Source: Streptomyces ambofaciens ATCC 23877 | GTDB taxonomy: Bacteria; Actinomycetota; Actinomycetes; Streptomycetales; Streptomycetaceae | Reading direction: 5' to 3' | DNA length: 64,000 nucleotides | NCBI RefSeq assembly: GCF_001267885.1 | Contig: NZ_CP012382.1 | Coordinates: forward strand, 7,055,001-7,119,000 | Part shown: positions 49,406-58,079 of the stretch, piece after piece | Layout: every line of letters starts with the position of its first letter | Position numbering within the stretch: the stretch's first letter is position 1 | Position numbers and translations under genes: made by a program | Notes under the pieces: generated by a model | What the model saw: the letters and a program-made list of their open reading frames with translations, nothing else | Told to the model about the DNA's origin: nothing | Database searches by the model: none

Positions 49406-52400
49406 ATGACCGCCAGATACGCCGTGGTCGCCAAACCACCGTCCTCCCCGCACGGCACACCGGTTGGACTGCTCAAGGAACTCGCCGTAACGCTCGACGG
49501 GCTCGGCCAGGTCCTGGACGCTGCCCTCGACGACCTCACGGTCGGCGAGACGGAACTCGCGCTGAACTCCCTCGGGCCCAAGGACCGGCAGGCCATCATG
49601 AGGGGTCTCGGCTTCCGCAAGGTCGAGCCGCGGCGATTCGGGCGCGTGCTCAGCGAGCAGGTGCTCAAGCGGTTGCAACGGGTGGAGCCGACCCACCACA
49701 GGCATGCCGTGTCCCACCTCACCGCCCGGATCATGAACGACATCGATCAAGAGGTCGCTGAGCACGGGGCCGCCGGCACGAGCCCCGGTCTCGTGGATCG
49801 CTGGGGCGCGTGCCTGCTCCGCCTGGCGCTCTTCTCCCACCTCCAGGCTTCGGCACACGACGCCCGACTGCTCGTATGGGCCGCGGAACACGACTGGTTC
49901 GGCATGGAGGCGGACGAGGCGGCACTGGCCGCGGTACTCAAGGTCGCTCAGCAGGTAGTCGACGCGACTCCCGGGTTCGACCACCTCACCGCGCAGGACG
50001 AAGACGCGGCGGTTCAGGAACCAAAGCCGACCGCTGCAGTCCCGGCTCCCCGGCTGCCCGATCACATCTCGGCTCCGGAACTGGCCGAGTCCTCAGCGCA
50101 GCAGGGAGAGCAGCCCCCTGGTGAGGGGCGCTCCCTAGACGATCTGGCCTCGGCCGAGGAGGAGCTCAAGCACGTCGTCGAGGAGGCACGAGGCGCCGCC
50201 GACCGCGTGCGCGCCGCCCTGCTGGACGGGTGCCCGCCCACCGACACAGATTTGGTGCCGCTCGCCACGGTCGCCCCGGCGTTCTCCCACGTGCGGGGCG
50301 TGCTCTCCGCACTCGGCGTCACCGGCGTCACCGATCGCCTCACCGATGTCCTGAGGTCGATCGACGAGGTTCGTGCACGCGTTGAACGGAAGGAGAGGAA
50401 CGCCGAGACCCGTCACGTGGTGGAGACGGTGACGGCCCTAGGCTGCCCTCCGGGCAGTGCGGTGGCCGCGGTGATCGCGGACGCCAGGCAGAGCGCGGAG
50501 GCACTGCTCGCGAAGCAGGAGTGGGACGAACAGGACGACGCGTGCGCACACATTCTCACGCTGCTGGTGCGCCTCGCCGGCATGAAGGACCGGTCCGACG
50601 CACAGCAGGAGATCATCGAGCTCCAACAGCAGTTGTCGGTCGCACATCCGCCGTACGCTGTGGCCGCCGTCCTGTACCAGCAGATCACGCTGAGCGAGTA
50701 CAGGACCCCCCACCCCGACACGGCCGCCGCCCCGCAGGGCGAGGAATCCGCCGAGGTTCCCGAGGCGCCGGAACGGGCCATACCCCCGGAGACGGCCACC
50801 GCCGCGCAGGCTGACACCGGCATGCCTGAAACGCAGGACCACAGCACCGCCGATTCCGTCCCGGCCGAGCGACCTCCCCGGTCCACCGACACCGCCGAGC
50901 AGCAGCCCGCGCCGGAACGGCGGGTCTTCGCCGCCCCCGCAGCGACCGCGGCCGTCGACACGACCACGGAAACAGCCGACGGCACGGGAACGGAGGGTAT
51001 CGAACCCGTCCTCGCCCGTCTCATCGCCGAGAAGCGCTTCGGGCTTGCCGCCCACCTTTCGCAGGCCGCCGACCGCCCGGACACCGAGGCCGCGGTCCTG
51101 CGCCTGGCCGCCGTGGCGACACTGCTGCACTCCAGGACCGGCCGAGCGGCTCAGGTCATCGAGGAGGCGCTGCACGAGTGGGAGGCCCGTAAGGAGAGCG
51201 ACAGCGACGCGCTGTCCCTGCTCCTGCTGCCCACGCTGGTCCGGGCAGCCCTAGTGACGGGTGCGCCCGTGGTCGGTGCGCAGCTGAGGGCTCTCACCCC
51301 GCAACTGCCCGATGCCCTGCACGAGGTGGCCACCATGGTGGCAGAACGCGCACTGCAGGGCGCACTGCTCATCGCGCCGCCCCATGCCGTTGTCGCCGAT
51401 GTCTCCCACACCGAGGGCGAGCTGCGCGCGGCCGTGGACGCCTGCCAGGCTCTGCTCACCGTACCTCGGATGCGCTTCCAACGGGCCAGCGCCATGGTGC
51501 AGCGCTGGCTGGCGCCGACCGGTCTGCTCGGCAGCGTGCTGACCGCCATCGTGGCCGGGGCCCCGGACGCCGAGCACTTGGCCGACGAGCTGCTGGAAAA
51601 CCTCGCCCGCCGAGCTCAGGTCGAGGCGGCGATCGACGAGATGGACGCTGCGCTGCGCGGGCCGGGCGGTCGTGGCATCCAGGGGTCGGGCCGCAACAAC
51701 GTCCGCCACTGCCTCGAGCGCGTCCGGGATGCCGTTCGACAGTGGCGTACGGTCAAGCGCGACTTGGAAGCAGGACGCGGGGAGGGGAACGTGTGGGCGT
51801 TCCAGTCCGTCGCATCCCTGCGCCTCTCCCTCCTCGGCCTGCGCGAACGGGTCGCCGACGACCTCACCGCGGCCGAACGCAGCTCCGCCGTCCTGGCGAA
51901 AGCCACCGCTTACGTGGCGCGGGACCTGTTTGCCGAGGTCTTCGACGGGCTGGATGCGAACAGTCGACCGGTCGAGAGGGGATCCGAGCAGGACGTTCAG
52001 ATGGTTCTGGACGCCGAGCTCCACAAGGCCGAGCCAGCCGTGCCGGGCGAGAAGCCGACCTTGCACGGCTTGCTGAAGGCAGTGGACCGTACCTGGGACG
52101 ACGCGATCGAGCAGCAGCTCGCCCGTGACGAATTCGGCGTGATTCGCACCATCAAGGACCTCGCGGACTTCGACGTCCTTCCTGCGGCCCACACCTTGTC
52201 GCTCTCGGAGGAGCGTCGCGCACACCTCAGTGCGTTCGAGGAGGAGCGCCGCGCGGCGCTCGCCGAGAAACAGCGGCAACTGGCCGCCCGGCTCCGCCGG
52301 TCCCAGGCTGACGAGGCACTCACCGTCGAACAGGACGTCAGCCTCCAGGAGCTGCTAGCGGACGCCCGAGCAGACCTGGAGCACGACCGGCCGGGCGAGC

Positions 52401-55393
52401 TGGCCGCGGTCCGCCGCAACCTCGACCGAGTCGAGGAACTGCTGCCCCGCTACCGCGAGGAAGCCGCCGACCGGCTGCGCGCTCGCCTGGCCGCGTTGAC
52501 GGACGTGAGCGCGGAGAACCGCGAACGAATCCTGCGCAATCTGGACACCGACAGCCTGGCCACCGCGGCCGAACTCGTCTACTTCCTCGAACTGGGCGAA
52601 CCGGTACCGGAGATCAGGTCCGAGGACTCGCACCTGGAGGCGTTCTTCCCCGCCGTGCCGGACTCGCTGCCGGGCGGCATCGATGCTGAGCTGATCGCGG
52701 CCGTCCGCGCCCGTGGCCGGTTCGGCGACCACGCCGTGCTGGACTATGCAGGACTCTCGGAGGAGGAGGCCGAACGGGCCGCTGCGGCCCTGAAGTTGTG
52801 GAGCACGCTCGCCGCGACGAAGGACCGTATCAACATCAATCCGCGCGAGAGCCTCAATCCGGCTCTGGCCCTCCTCGGATACGAGGCCCGGCGCGCACGG
52901 CCTCTGGACGATCTGCCGCGCGGCAAGGACTACCGGTTCTTCGAACTCGCGCCCGTGCACGTCACCGGCCGTGCCTGGGCGCCCGCCTTCGGATCGCAGA
53001 TCAAGGACCGCGGCGGCAAGCTCCGCGCCCTGCTGATCTGGGGCCGGCCTGCGGCCAAACTGCTCATCACCCGCGCTCTGCAGGACCCCGACGAGAGCAG
53101 TCTGCTCGTCGTCCACTTCGGGACGCTGGACAGCAGAACCCGTAATGAGCTGGCCGCCGCCTCCCAGGACACCAAGCCGATCATGGTGGTGGACGACGCC
53201 GCGCTGGCCTACCTCATCGCGCACGGCAACCGGCGGGTGGATGCCACGACCGAGACGCTGCTGCCGTTCTCCGCAGTGAACCCGTACATCAAGGAGAAGC
53301 GGGGCCAGATCGGCCGGGAGATGTTCTACGGACGGGACCGCGAGCGCAAGAGCATCCACGACCCGGCGGGGACCCAGATCCTCTACGGCGGCCGGGGTCT
53401 CGGCAAGTCGGCCCTGCTCGCCGACGCGGGGGACCGCTTCGAGGAACAGCGGCCGGGGGCCTACCGCCAGCTCTACCTCAACCTGGACAAGATCGGCATC
53501 GGCCGGGGCACCGCGCTCGGTGCCGAGGCCATCTGGCCCACCCTCGACCAGGAGCTGATCAGGCAGGGAGTCCTGGAGGAGCCCCGACGCCGGGGCCCAC
53601 AACAGGAATCATGGCAGCGGGTCACCGACGGGATCGCCCGGTGGCTCGCTCAGGATCCCGACCGGCGGCTGCTCATCCTCCTCGACGAGTGCGACCGCTT
53701 CTTCGAGGCAGACGTCCCCGAGTGCACGGAGACCCGCCGGCTGCGCGGTCTGGGTGAGGACTCGCGCGGCCGGGCCAAGGTTGTGTTCGCCGGTCTGCAC
53801 TCGGTGCAGCGCTTCACCCGCCTCGCCAGGAACGGCCCGTTCAGCCACCTGGCGCAGACCCCGACGGTCGTCGGACCGCTCTCCCCACAGTTCGCCGCCG
53901 ACCTGATCGTTCACCCGATGCGTGCGCTCGGCTTCGAGTTCGGCGACGTCGACCTCGTCAACCGGGTGCTCGGCTTCTGCTCGTACCAGCCCTTCCTGCT
54001 GCAGATCTTCGGCAGCAGGATGGTGCAGGTCATGCAGGACAAGCGTGCGCGCGCACCACTCGCGCCGCCTCCGTACACGATCGAGGAGTCCGATGTCGAC
54101 GCGGTGGAAGAGGACACCTCGCTGCGCTCGGACATCACCGCGGCTTTCAAGGACACCCTCGCCCTCGACGACCGCTACCACGTCATCGCCAATGTCCTTG
54201 CCCAGCACGCCCGGGACAACGGTCTTGAAACCCGGCTCAGTGACAGGGAGTTGCGGGAGGAATGTGCCGGTTGGTGGCCCCGCGGCTTCGAGCACCTGGA
54301 CAGCGAGGGTTTCCGTGCCTATCTGCAGGAGATGGTCGGCCTCGGTGTCCTGGCGCCGAACAACGACGGGCAGGGCTGGCATCTGCGGGGGCCCAACGCG
54401 CTGCGCATGATCGGTACCGCGCAGGAGATTGAGGCGCGGTTGCTGCGGGCGGAGACGGAGTCCCGGCTGGAGGAGACCGTTGTCCTGGAGAGCCGTCCGG
54501 ACCTCTACGACGGCAGGTCGGCCCCCCTCACCGTCAACCAGATCGACTACCTGCTGGGCGAATACGTCAACCAAGTTCGCGTCGTTCTCGGTACTCAGGC
54601 GACCGGCATCGTAGATGTGGAACGGACCCTGCGTGAGGTGACGGGCAGGGTGGCGGGCTGGTCCGTGCCCGCGATCGGAAGCGCCAAGACGTTCCGCAAG
54701 GAGCTCGCCGCCGGCCGCGCGGGCGAGCGGCGACTGCTCATCAGCGATCTCTCGCTGGGCAGCGAGAAGTCCTGCCGGGAGTCCTTCGACCTGGCCAGGG
54801 CAGTGCTGCCCGAGGCCGCTGAGGCGACCCGCTCTGTGGTCCTCGTGTCGGGTGTGGAACAGCTCGGCTTCTGGTCTGGCCTCCTCACCGGTCCCGACGC
54901 CGACCACGACACCATCGTGGTGTTGCGACGGCATGACCTGCGCAGCCTGAAGGACTGGACGCAGCGCCACAGCCTGTGCGAGACGGAGGAACGGCTGACG
55001 CGCCTGGCGGAGGCGACCGGTGGCTGGCCGTACCTGCTGGACAAGGCGTTGCAGCTGCGTGATCGCAGACCGGACCAGGAGCAGGTGCTGGCGGACCTGA
55101 CGTCGTGGCTGGAGCAGAGCAGCGGCGCCGAACAGTTCGTCGACGCCGTGGGGCTGCTGGAGAACGACACCCTCAAGGCCGCCTACGACGGGGTCGTTGA
55201 GCAGCTCGGTACCGACTGGCATGACGACGCCTACCTCGTCACCGCGGCCGAGATGGCTGGTCTCTCGTCCAGGGAGGCACGCGGGGCCGTCGTCCGTCTG
55301 GAGGCCCTCCAGGTGTTCGACCGGGACGGGACGCGCCTGCGCGTGGAGCCGGTGCTCCATACAGCGCTGGGCGTACTTGAGGCCAAGGTCTGA
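49406..55393 (+). CDS. Helicase-operon protein 3, giant STAND-like P-loop NTPase
   Basis: A 1,995-residue cytosolic protein. The N-terminal two-thirds is mostly alpha-helical. It includes an Ala/Pro/Glu/Thr-rich linker at about 430-540, helical-repeat-like sequence at about 545-800 and a likely coiled coil near 930-1000 (ERRAALAEKQRQLAARLRR). The NTPase module follows: MFYGRDRERKSI, Walker A GGRGLGKS at 1328-1335, Walker B LLILLDECDRFF with Asp1427 and a sensor-like KVVFAGLHSV. This resembles STAND or AAA-type signalling ATPases. C-terminal helical and winged-helix-like regions end at ALGVLEAKV. The upstream half could be a sensor and the NTPase a switch; no effector nuclease domain is recognisable. 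Starts 88 nt after protein 2, with a weak GGGA 7 nt before the ATG, and is followed at once by a strong terminator. Confidence 0.85.
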   Translation: MTARYAVVAKPPSSPHGTPVGLLKELAVTLDGLGQVLDAALDDLTVGETELALNSLGPKDRQAIMRGLGFRKVEPRRFGRVLSEQVLKRLQRVEPTHHRHAVSHLTARIMNDIDQEVAEHGAAGTSPGLVDRWGACLLRLALFSHLQASAHDARLLVWAAEHDWFGMEADEAALAAVLKVAQQVVDATPGFDHLTAQDEDAAVQEPKPTAAVPAPRLPDHISAPELAESSAQQGEQPPGEGRSLDDLASAEEELKHVVEEARGAADRVRAALLDGCPPTDTDLVPLATVAPAFSHVRGVLSALGVTGVTDRLTDVLRSIDEVRARVERKERNAETRHVVETVTALGCPPGSAVAAVIADARQSAEALLAKQEWDEQDDACAHILTLLVRLAGMKDRSDAQQEIIELQQQLSVAHPPYAVAAVLYQQITLSEYRTPHPDTAAAPQGEESAEVPEAPERAIPPETATAAQADTGMPETQDHSTADSVPAERPPRSTDTAEQQPAPERRVFAAPAATAAVDTTTETADGTGTEGIEPVLARLIAEKRFGLAAHLSQAADRPDTEAAVLRLAAVATLLHSRTGRAAQVIEEALHEWEARKESDSDALSLLLLPTLVRAALVTGAPVVGAQLRALTPQLPDALHEVATMVAERALQGALLIAPPHAVVADVSHTEGELRAAVDACQALLTVPRMRFQRASAMVQRWLAPTGLLGSVLTAIVAGAPDAEHLADELLENLARRAQVEAAIDEMDAALRGPGGRGIQGSGRNNVRHCLERVRDAVRQWRTVKRDLEAGRGEGNVWAFQSVASLRLSLLGLRERVADDLTAAERSSAVLAKATAYVARDLFAEVFDGLDANSRPVERGSEQDVQMVLDAELHKAEPAVPGEKPTLHGLLKAVDRTWDDAIEQQLARDEFGVIRTIKDLADFDVLPAAHTLSLSEERRAHLSAFEEERRAALAEKQRQLAARLRRSQADEALTVEQDVSLQELLADARADLEHDRPGELAAVRRNLDRVEELLPRYREEAADRLRARLAALTDVSAENRERILRNLDTDSLATAAELVYFLELGEPVPEIRSEDSHLEAFFPAVPDSLPGGIDAELIAAVRARGRFGDHAVLDYAGLSEEEAERAAAALKLWSTLAATKDRININPRESLNPALALLGYEARRARPLDDLPRGKDYRFFELAPVHVTGRAWAPAFGSQIKDRGGKLRALLIWGRPAAKLLITRALQDPDESSLLVVHFGTLDSRTRNELAAASQDTKPIMVVDDAALAYLIAHGNRRVDATTETLLPFSAVNPYIKEKRGQIGREMFYGRDRERKSIHDPAGTQILYGGRGLGKSALLADAGDRFEEQRPGAYRQLYLNLDKIGIGRGTALGAEAIWPTLDQELIRQGVLEEPRRRGPQQESWQRVTDGIARWLAQDPDRRLLILLDECDRFFEADVPECTETRRLRGLGEDSRGRAKVVFAGLHSVQRFTRLARNGPFSHLAQTPTVVGPLSPQFAADLIVHPMRALGFEFGDVDLVNRVLGFCSYQPFLLQIFGSRMVQVMQDKRARAPLAPPPYTIEESDVDAVEEDTSLRSDITAAFKDTLALDDRYHVIANVLAQHARDNGLETRLSDRELREECAGWWPRGFEHLDSEGFRAYLQEMVGLGVLAPNNDGQGWHLRGPNALRMIGTAQEIEARLLRAETESRLEETVVLESRPDLYDGRSAPLTVNQIDYLLGEYVNQVRVVLGTQATGIVDVERTLREVTGRVAGWSVPAIGSAKTFRKELAAGRAGERRLLISDLSLGSEKSCRESFDLARAVLPEAAEATRSVVLVSGVEQLGFWSGLLTGPDADHDTIVVLRRHDLRSLKDWTQRHSLCETEERLTRLAEATGGWPYLLDKALQLRDRRPDQEQVLADLTSWLEQSSGAEQFVDAVGLLENDTLKAAYDGVVEQLGTDWHDDAYLVTAAEMAGLSSREARGAVVRLEALQVFDRDGTRLRVEPVLHTALGVLEAKV

Positions 55394-55400
55394 CCAACCG

Positions 55401-55430
55401 GGTGGGGCCAGGATTGCGCTTGGCCCCACC
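55401..55430 (+). terminator. Perfect 10-bp hairpin ending the helicase operon
   Basis: GGTGGGGCCA (55401-55410) pairs perfectly with TGGCCCCACC (55421-55430) over a 10-nt loop, starting 7 nt after the stop codon of the giant NTPase gene. Typical actinomycete intrinsic terminator without a U-tract; it defines the operon's end. Confidence 0.8.
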
Positions 55431-55562
55431 GAGACTCGACCAACACACCCGCGTCCTGTCGGCGGCCACAATCGTAGTACCGACGGGGCGATCTACTGTT
55501 GACCCTTTTCCAGCTCGCTGCCCAGCTTGCTTTGCCATAGGAGACGCTTGGCGCTGATAGTG

Positions 55563-55726
55563 ATGACTGGGGAGTGGGTTAAGCATTCGGTCGGCCCCGT
55601 CGTGGCAACGGAACGAGACGGCTCACTGGTCGCGAGAGCGGCGGGGGCTTCTCGGTCGTAGAACTGAAGGTTCCGGAAATCTACTGGTACGACGCGAAGG
55701 CCGTGCGCCTGACGCCGGCCGTGTGA
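55563..55726 (+). pseudogene. Small frameshifted ORF near the island's right end
   Basis: ATG 55563 reads MTGEWVKHSVGPVVATERDG... and hits a stop at 55659. Switching frame at the GGGGG run (55643-55647) continues as SVVELKVPEIYWYDAKAVRLTPAV to a TGA at 55724-55726. Adding one base to the run would give a 54-residue protein with natural composition in both halves. It may be a broken gene, a sequencing error in a homopolymer or, less likely, programmed frameshifting. Function unknown. Confidence 0.4.
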
Positions 55727-56046
55727 GCTCCTCGCGAGTCTTTCGGGCTGCAGTGCGTGCTCCCGGGCAGCGAGTCATCCTGGGACCCGCATGCGTCTCA
55801 TGCGGCGTCAGATAAGTCAGCATCTGGTCAGCATTAGTTCCCGAACATCCTGAAAAGGCTGTCTAAAGGCACCTGGTCGGTGGCGTCGCAACAGCCTGGT
55901 TGGCGCGGAAGCCCAGGCAGGGGGCCCTAATTCCAATGAGAAGCGATGTTCCTCACAATCGTCGACTTCGACGAGTGCCCGTGTAGAGTGAAGACCGCCC
56001 TTGACCTGCAGAAAGCTGGCAGGGAGCCGTCTTCCAGGAGTCCAAA
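55727..56046 (+). other. Right end of the island and panD leader; inverted and direct repeats
   Basis: About 320 non-coding bases. CCGCATG (55787-55793) and CATGCGG (55799-55805) form a perfect inverted repeat. It is followed at once by three GTCAG words (55807 GTCAGATA; 55816 and 55827 GTCAGCAT), spaced 9 and 11 bp. The same GTCAGCAT occurs just inside the left boundary at 38855. From 55996 to 56046 the sequence resembles the leader of the panD remnant. TAGAGT (55984-55989) is a possible panD -10. Confidence 0.55.
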
Positions 56047-56466
56047 GTGCTGCGTACTCTGTTCAAGTCCAAGATCCACCGTGCCACCGTCACCCAGGCC
56101 GACCTGCACTACGTCGGCTCCGTGACCATCGACGCCGATCTGCTCGACGCCGCCGATCTGCTGCCCGGTGAGCTCGTGCACATCGTGGACATCACCAACG
56201 GTGCCCGGCTGGAGACGTACGTCATCGAGGGGAAGCGGGGGTCCGGGGTGATCGGGATCAACGGGGCCGCCGCCCATCTCGTCCACCCCGGCGATCTGGT
56301 GATCATCATCAGTTACGCTCAGGTCACCGACGCCGAGGCGCGGTCGCTGCGGCCGCGGGTCGTGCACGTGGACGGCGACAACCGAATCGTCGCCCTGGGT
56401 GCCGACCCCTCCGAGCCCGTGCCGGGGTCGGATCAGGAGCGCAGTCCGCAGGCCGTGTCGGCCTGA
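56047..56466 (+). CDS. panD: Aspartate 1-decarboxylase
   Basis: A 139-residue pyruvoyl enzyme proenzyme that makes beta-alanine for pantothenate and Co[10 protein letters not shown] contains the Gly24-Ser25 self-cleavage site, where Ser25 becomes the pyruvoyl group. The start [20 protein letters not shown] has Lys9 in the canonical place. [25 protein letters not shown] and [11 protein letters not shown] complete the double-psi barrel. The start is GTG 56047, preceded by GGAG about 8 nt upstream. The first ten codons lie on the island side of the 16-bp core shared with 38791-38806, so the present promoter and start appear to be supplied by the inserted element. Confidence 0.92.
   Translation: MLRTLFKSKIHRATVTQADLHYVGSVTIDADLLDAADLLPGELVHIVDITNGARLETYVIEGKRGSGVIGINGAAAHLVHPGDLVIIISYAQVTDAEARSLRPRVVHVDGDNRIVALGADPSEPVPGSDQERSPQAVSA
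56061..56076 (+). repeat. Right 16-bp core repeat of the panD island (attR-like)
   Basis: GTTCAAGTCCAAGATC, codons 5-10 of panD, identical to 38791-38806. Downstream of it the panD coding sequence continues normally; at the left copy the matching codons run into TAG. Confidence 0.75.
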
Positions 56467-56496
56467 CGTACCGGACCGGGGACGAGGAGCGTGGCC

Positions 56497-56841
56497 GTGG
56501 GCGGGATCGAGATCCGGGACGACCGGGCGGCGGGCCGGCTGGAGGCGGTCGGCGCCGGCGAGGTCGTCGGCCGCATCGAGTACTTCGTGCTGGACGCCCC
56601 CGAGCGCGCCCTCGTCCCGGTGCACACCATCGTCGAGCCGGCCCACGAGGGCCAGGGCATCGCCGGTTCCCTCACCCGTGAGCTGTACGCCGCCGCGCGG
56701 CGCGAGGGCGTCGCCGTCGCGCCGTTGTGCTCGTACGTCGTCAAGTGGGCCGAGCGTCACCCGGACGACGCGCCCGCGGTCGACGCCGAGCTGCTGCGCG
56801 CGGCGAAGGAGTGGCTCGAGGCGCATCCGGAGCGGTTCTGA
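56497..56841 (+). CDS. GNAT-like N-acetyltransferase (YjdJ type)
   Basis: A 114-residue single-domain protein of the small GNAT group (Acetyltransf_CG). VGRIEYFVLDAPERALVPVHTIVEPAHEGQGIAGSLTRELYAAARREGVAVAPLCSYVVKWAERHPD spans the acetyl-CoA site (EGQGIAG) and the conserved CSYV-x-W-x-x-xHP end. The substrate is unknown. The start at GTG 56497 leaves GAGGAG at a 7-nt spacing; GTG 56491, two codons earlier, would sit one base from it and is less likely. It follows panD by 30 bases and may be cotranscribed. Confidence 0.75.
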   Translation: MGGIEIRDDRAAGRLEAVGAGEVVGRIEYFVLDAPERALVPVHTIVEPAHEGQGIAGSLTRELYAAARREGVAVAPLCSYVVKWAERHPDDAPAVDAELLRAAKEWLEAHPERF

Positions 56842-56934
56842 GCCGAGGCCCGCGACGGAAGAGCGGGCATCGACCGGCCGTGCGCCACCGCCCGGGGCGC
56901 GGCCCACGGCCCCTACGACGATCAGGGGGCACGC

Positions 56935-57576
56935 GTGTTGGCGCTGCTGCACACCTCACCCGTTCACGTTCCGGTGTTCGACGCCCTGCGTGACGAGGCG
57001 CACCCGGGGCTGGAGCTGCGGCACCACGTCGACGCCGGGCTGCTGGACCGGGCGCGGCGGGAAGGGCCCCAGGCGGTGACGGACGCCGTGCGGGCGGTGC
57101 TGCGCAGGGCTGCCGCCGAAGGCGCAAGGGCCGTGTTGTGCACCTGTTCGACCATCGGCGCCGTCGCCGAGTCGGCCGCCGGTGACGCGGGGGTGCCGGT
57201 GCTACGGGTCGACCGGCCGATGGCCGCCGCGGCCGTGGCCGCCGGTTCGCGCGTCGTCGTCCTCGGTGCCCTGCGGAGCACTCTCGAACCGACGGTGGCA
57301 CTGGTCGAGGAGGAGGCCCGGCGCGCCGGGCGCCCCGTCGAGGTGCGGGCCCTCCTGGTCGACGGCGCGTGGTCCCGGTTCGAGGCCGGTGACACCGAGG
57401 GCTTCGCGCGGGTGGTGGCCGAGGCCGCCGACGCCGTCACCGATGCCGACGTGATCGTCCTGGCCCAGGCCTCCATGGCGCCGGCCCGGGAACGGGCCGG
57501 GACCGCCGTCCCGGTGCTGGCGAGCCCCGCGCCGGGGCTCGCCGCGGGGGCGGAGGCCGCGACAGCCCGCGGGTAG
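56935..57576 (+). CDS. Asp/Glu racemase-superfamily protein
   Basis: A 213-residue protein of the aspartate/glutamate/hydantoin racemase fold. The first catalytic cysteine segment is LCTCSTIGAVAE (about 62-73). The expected second cysteine position is occupied by LAQASMAPA (about 178), which has no Cys. The enzyme may therefore not be a two-base racemase; decarboxylases and isomerases of this fold also lack one Cys. AGGGGG lies 6 nt before the GTG start. It follows the GNAT gene by 93 bases. Confidence 0.7.
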   Translation: MLALLHTSPVHVPVFDALRDEAHPGLELRHHVDAGLLDRARREGPQAVTDAVRAVLRRAAAEGARAVLCTCSTIGAVAESAAGDAGVPVLRVDRPMAAAAVAAGSRVVVLGALRSTLEPTVALVEEEARRAGRPVEVRALLVDGAWSRFEAGDTEGFARVVAEAADAVTDADVIVLAQASMAPARERAGTAVPVLASPAPGLAAGAEAATARG

Positions 57577-57604
57577 CGTTGCCCGTTGCCCGTTGCCCGT
57601 TGCC
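57577..57604. repeat. Four tandem CGTTGCC heptamers
   Basis: Perfect 7-bp units begin immediately after the racemase-like stop codon. Non-coding; a candidate hypervariable tract. Confidence 0.9.
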
Positions 57605-57746
57605 TCTTCGGTCACCGCCCTACGAGGGCAGTCTCGGCCACCCGGTCCCGGCCGTTCACGCGGGGGAGTGAGTGGAGGGACTTCCCTCGGGTAGGCGGGG
57701 GACAAGTCCAGAGCCGACGTCGACCGATTGGCCGGAGGACAGCGCC

Positions 57747-58046
57747 ATGACGAACCCGTATCCGGATCCCGTTCCACCCGGGCCCACGCCGGGACCCGCG
57801 CCCGGTCCGGACCCGGAGCCCCAGCCGCACCCCGACCCGGTGCCCACGCCCGGCCCCGGCCCGGAACCGACACCCCCGCCACCGCCACCGGGCCCCGGCC
57901 CGGAGCCGACGCCGCAGCCCCCGGGGCCGGGCCCGCAGCCGACACCGCCACCCCCGCACCCGGGTCCCCCCGAGCCCTCCCCATCGCCGATCCCGCCGGG
58001 GCCGGAGCCCGTACCCAACCCGGAGCCCGGGCCGCCGCTGAGCTGA
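57747..58046 (+). CDS. Proline-rich low-complexity protein
   Basis: A 99-residue protein made almost wholly of Pro, Gly, Glu and small residues (MTNPYPDPVPPGPTPGPAPGP at the start; PGPGPEPTPPPPPPGPGPEP repeats). There is no signal peptide or membrane segment, so it is presumably cytosolic and disordered. GGAGG lies 8 nt before the ATG, and a strong hairpin follows the stop, both of which support a real gene. Function unknown; such proteins can be ligands for SH3/WW-like or forkhead-associated partners, but nothing here shows that. Confidence 0.6.
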   Translation: MTNPYPDPVPPGPTPGPAPGPDPEPQPHPDPVPTPGPGPEPTPPPPPPGPGPEPTPQPPGPGPQPTPPPPHPGPPEPSPSPIPPGPEPVPNPEPGPPLS

Positions 58047-58079
58047 GGCGGCCGAAACCGCCGTACGCGCGGTGAGCGA

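Noticed and set aside
38807..56060. Dpd, BREX, DISARM or Zorya system
   Set aside because: The helicase/NTPase mix recalls these, but no DpdA-like transglycosylase, PglZ, methyltransferase, or ZorA/B motor is encoded here.
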